DNA from: Clostridia bacterium
GTDB lineage: Bacteria; Bacillota_A; Clostridia; Christensenellales; Aristaeellaceae
Direction: 5' to 3'
Assembly: GCA_017525805.1 (NCBI GenBank)
Contig: JAFXSH010000100.1
Coordinates: forward strand, 1 to 64,000
Length of the DNA: 64,000 nucleotides
Below the pieces are notes generated by a model. That model had not been told where the DNA came from. It saw only the letters and a program-made list of their open reading frames with translations, and ran no database searches. The translations under genes were made by a program, and so were the position numbers. Each line of letters opens with the position of its first letter. Position 1 is the stretch's first letter. Positions 61,973 to 64,000 of the stretch are shown one piece after another.

Positions 61973-62521
61973 ATGCTGACGAAAACGCAGACGGCGGGAA
62001 GGGCCCTTCTGCTGGAGGGGCATCAGCGTTTGAACGCCGCCAAGCGGGCCTGCGTAGCCTGGGCGGCCATTGAGGAACACGATAAGGTTTTGGATATGGC
62101 CTGCGGAGACGGGCAGATGCTGGCCCGGCTGAATGATCAGCTGCGGCTTACCCTATGCGGCATGTGTGAAACGGCGGACCAAGCCAGGTGCGTCAGTGAA
62201 ATATTAGGCGGCGCGGACGTGATTCCCGCCCGGATGGAGGATATTCCCTGGCGGGATGATACTTTCGACGTGATCCTGTTGAGCGCCGCCCTGCGGGGAG
62301 AAGCCCGTCGCGTGCTTTCGGAGGTCATACGCACCCTGCGTCCCGGGGGACAGTTTGTGATGGCGTCGCCGCTTTTATCCCATCGCGCCGAAGGAGAAAT
62401 CAGCCGAAGGGAAATCATGCGCCTGATGCAGGAGGCGGGCTTCCGGGAAGTCTCCTACCGCGCCACAGGCCTGTGCGGGGCCATCGTGGGATGGAAAAAA
62501 GGCAAAATCGATCTGCCATAA
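61973..62521 (+). CDS. Small class I SAM-dependent methyltransferase
   Basis: 182 residues from the ATG at 61973 (GAGGAGG upstream). SAM site VLDMACGDGQML, acidic MEDIPWRDDTFDVILLS, and the LRPGGQFVMASP strand define a Methyltransf_11-type fold. Substrate unknown. The short C-terminus lacks a specificity cap. It converges on the radical SAM gene with 17 bp between. Confidence 0.82.
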   Translation: MLTKTQTAGRALLLEGHQRLNAAKRACVAWAAIEEHDKVLDMACGDGQMLARLNDQLRLTLCGMCETADQARCVSEILGGADVIPARMEDIPWRDDTFDVILLSAALRGEARRVLSEVIRTLRPGGQFVMASPLLSHRAEGEISRREIMRLMQEAGFREVSYRATGLCGAIVGWKKGKIDLP

Positions 62522-62538
62522 AGCGTTCGGCAAATCTA

Positions 62539-63663
62539 TTACAGCACAATATCACCCATTCCGAACCCGGCTGGCATAGGTTCTTCCTCCAGGAACCGGA
62601 ATCCCTCGTCCCGCAGAACCGGCAGGAACGCGGCGTAGGGGATTTTTGAAAATTCGCACCCGTAAGTGCTTTGGCCGAACCAGCCGCCCTCTTTGGCCCG
62701 CAGGTTCAGGTCCCGGGCGAATTTGGTGCGGTTGCTGCAATCGTGCACCACCATGGGCCACTGTTCTTTCGCCGCGGTTTTCATGAATTGCAAGGTCAGG
62801 TTCCGGCTGAAAATGGGGGAAATGTAGCCCTGACGGCAGAAATACAGGTTTTCCCCGGCATAGTTTTCGATGTTGTTTTCGTTCAGGTGCAGTTCGGCGC
62901 AGTTGATGAAATCCAGGTTAGCAGCCAGGATTTTTTCTTTTTTATCGAAAAACTTCCGGTAAAACTCCGGCGTCATGGGCGTTTCGATGCCCACCCGAGG
63001 GAAGTATTCCCGGGCGATGGCCATGTTTTCGATCACCTTGTCCGCGCAGTGGGACGCGCCCAAGTTGAAGCGCAGCTCATCCAGTCCCGCTTCCGCCAGG
63101 GCTTTCAGGTTTTCCAGGTTGGCGTGGATGCCGTTGGTGTACAGGTGCTGGTGGATGCCCGCCTCGTGGAACTTTTTCACCACGCCGTAATACTTTTCGA
63201 TCTCCATAAAGGGCTCTAAGTACACGTAGGCAATGCCGGTAGGCTTTTTGTGGATGGACAAAAGCAGGTCCAAATCTTCCTCATAGAATTTGGTGCCGCC
63301 GATTTCCCACATGCCCTCGCCCACCGGGGGCTGGCTGCTGAGCGCGCCGTAATCGTAGCAGAATTTGCAGGCGGCGTCGCATTTATTGGTTTTCCGCACG
63401 GCGGAAAGCCCCGTGCCCAGCAGGCAGGACCGGCAGCCCTGGGGGAATTTCATGTCGTCCCCCACGTAGTATGTGCGGTCAGCCAGCGTTTTCAAGCCGG
63501 GGATTCGCGCCATCAATTCCTGATGCCGCGTGTTGACCGCCCGCTCGATCTGGGCGAAAGCGGACAAGGCGATTTCCATCTGCCCGGGCATCAATTCTTC
63601 TTCCTCGGGCAGGGAAGCGAAAAATTCAAACCAAACCAGGGCGTCCTTTTTGGAAATCTTCAT
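62539..63663 (-). CDS. Radical SAM protein, unknown substrate
   Basis: 374 residues from the ATG at 63663, 7 nt after GGAGG. The cluster motif is CDAACKFC (Cys95, 99, 102), with a preceding CRSC (77-80) that may bind a second metal. YVYLEPFMEIEKYY and GLDELRFNLGASH are barrel strands. It looks like the Clostridial radical SAM group without a known reaction. No partner peptide or maturase target was found beside it. Confidence 0.85.
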   Translation of the reverse strand: MKISKKDALVWFEFFASLPEEEELMPGQMEIALSAFAQIERAVNTRHQELMARIPGLKTLADRTYYVGDDMKFPQGCRSCLLGTGLSAVRKTNKCDAACKFCYDYGALSSQPPVGEGMWEIGGTKFYEEDLDLLLSIHKKPTGIAYVYLEPFMEIEKYYGVVKKFHEAGIHQHLYTNGIHANLENLKALAEAGLDELRFNLGASHCADKVIENMAIAREYFPRVGIETPMTPEFYRKFFDKKEKILAANLDFINCAELHLNENNIENYAGENLYFCRQGYISPIFSRNLTLQFMKTAAKEQWPMVVHDCSNRTKFARDLNLRAKEGGWFGQSTYGCEFSKIPYAAFLPVLRDEGFRFLEEEPMPAGFGMGDIVL

Positions 63664-63756
63664 GAACATACCTCCAGTGCAGGATCACATCCTGTCATTG
63701 ATTCGGTTTTCATGCCCCCGTTTCCTGCCGGAACGCGGAAAAAAGAAGCGGAGGGA

Positions 63757-63785
63757 TTGAAAAGAAGCCGTTTTCCCTGTATAAT
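63757..63785 (+). promoter_or_regulatory. Promoter of the GDSL hydrolase gene
   Basis: TTGAAA (63757-63762), 17-nt spacer, TATAAT (63780-63785), then GGGAGGG before the ATG at 63830. Confidence 0.8.
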
Positions 63786-63829
63786 TCGGATGAAAGAACC
63801 GAAAAACGGAAATATGGGAGGGAAAGACC

Positions 63830-64000
63830 ATGCTGTTTGAAAAAAACGATACCATTTTGTTCATCGGCGATTCCATTTCGGATTACGAACGGTCCCGGCC
63901 CGTGGGGGAGGGGCTGTTCAACGCCTGGGGCCGGAGCTATGTGGCGGACGTGGGAGCGCTGCTCAACTGCATGTACCCGGAACTGCGGCTTCGGATCGTG
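63830..64000 (+). CDS. SGNH/GDSL hydrolase, 5' part only
   Basis: 57 residues are in the window; the gene runs off the right edge. It opens MLFEKNDTILFIGDSISDYERS, with the catalytic Ser in the GDS block I typical of cytosolic GDSL esterases, and continues in an alpha/beta pattern. Such enzymes remove acetyl groups from xylan or other sugars. There is no signal peptide. The catalytic Asp-His pair lies outside the window. Confidence 0.8.
   Translation, partial: MLFEKNDTILFIGDSISDYERSRPVGEGLFNAWGRSYVADVGALLNCMYPELRLRIV

Overview
The window is a GC-rich chromosomal segment of a low-oxygen Bacillota-type bacterium, most likely a gut Clostridia lineage near Christensenellales/Oscillospirales. This placement is inferred from strong AGGAGG ribosome sites, many TTGNNN-17-TATAAT promoters, a PTS, formate-tetrahydrofolate ligase with a formate channel, TRAP and ribose-type ABC transporters, VanW proteins, RNase J and a zinc-tailed SecA. 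No rRNA, tRNA, CRISPR array, phage or intact transposon was seen. Roughly 55 genes are supported and most are intact.

Layout. 1-7.4 kb: a secreted FN3-like protein, a HAD phosphatase, then a PTS block (EIIBCA, HPr, a small secreted protein, enzyme I) and acylphosphatase. 7.5-13.5 kb: a sugar module with an N-acetylhexosamine kinase-like protein, binding protein, ATPase, permease and Gfo/Idh/MocA dehydrogenase. 13.5-16 kb (minus): lgt-NUDIX and a ferredoxin-tailed aldo/keto reductase. 16.3-20.6 kb: three nucleotide-sugar enzymes for surface polysaccharide precursors. 20.6-23.9 kb (minus): formate channel-fhs-nagB. 24-27.7 kb (minus): a ParB-like/BMP fusion coupled to a phosphoesterase, and a fructokinase-type kinase. 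27.8-30.9 kb (minus): an HD-GYP response regulator, Hpt protein and hybrid kinase forming a phosphorelay. 31-32.1 kb: an orphan winged-helix protein and an XRE regulator fused to a superoxide-reductase-like domain. 32.2-34.4 kb (minus): rpsB-tsf-pyrH. 34.6-38.9 kb: D-aminoacylase, a divergent Rho and an L,D-transpeptidase-like protein. 38.9-45 kb: two VanW proteins, GNAT, YkvA-like protein, cytoplasmic sialidase and RNase J. 45.4-57.5 kb: secA, a secreted protein, prfB, a TIGR01906 membrane protein, tsaD, an ABC exporter and a TAXI-TRAP transporter. 57.6-64 kb: GH31, a decayed beta-helix/AraC pair, cysK, a methyltransferase, a radical SAM protein and a partial GDSL hydrolase.

Together the genes describe a saccharolytic host-glycan or plant-glycan user: PTS, ABC and TRAP uptake, sialidase, hexosamine kinase, GlcN6P deaminase, GH31 and PfkB kinase, with formate feeding one-carbon metabolism. 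The most notable points are a Rho whose Walker A motif is degraded, a five-copy family of gene-end hairpins with covarying arms, an XRE regulator carrying all five superoxide-reductase iron ligands, a cytosolic ParB-like/BMP fusion, an HPr with Lys at position 46, and a deletion scar that appears to have removed a divergent promoter and the 5' parts of both flanking genes.
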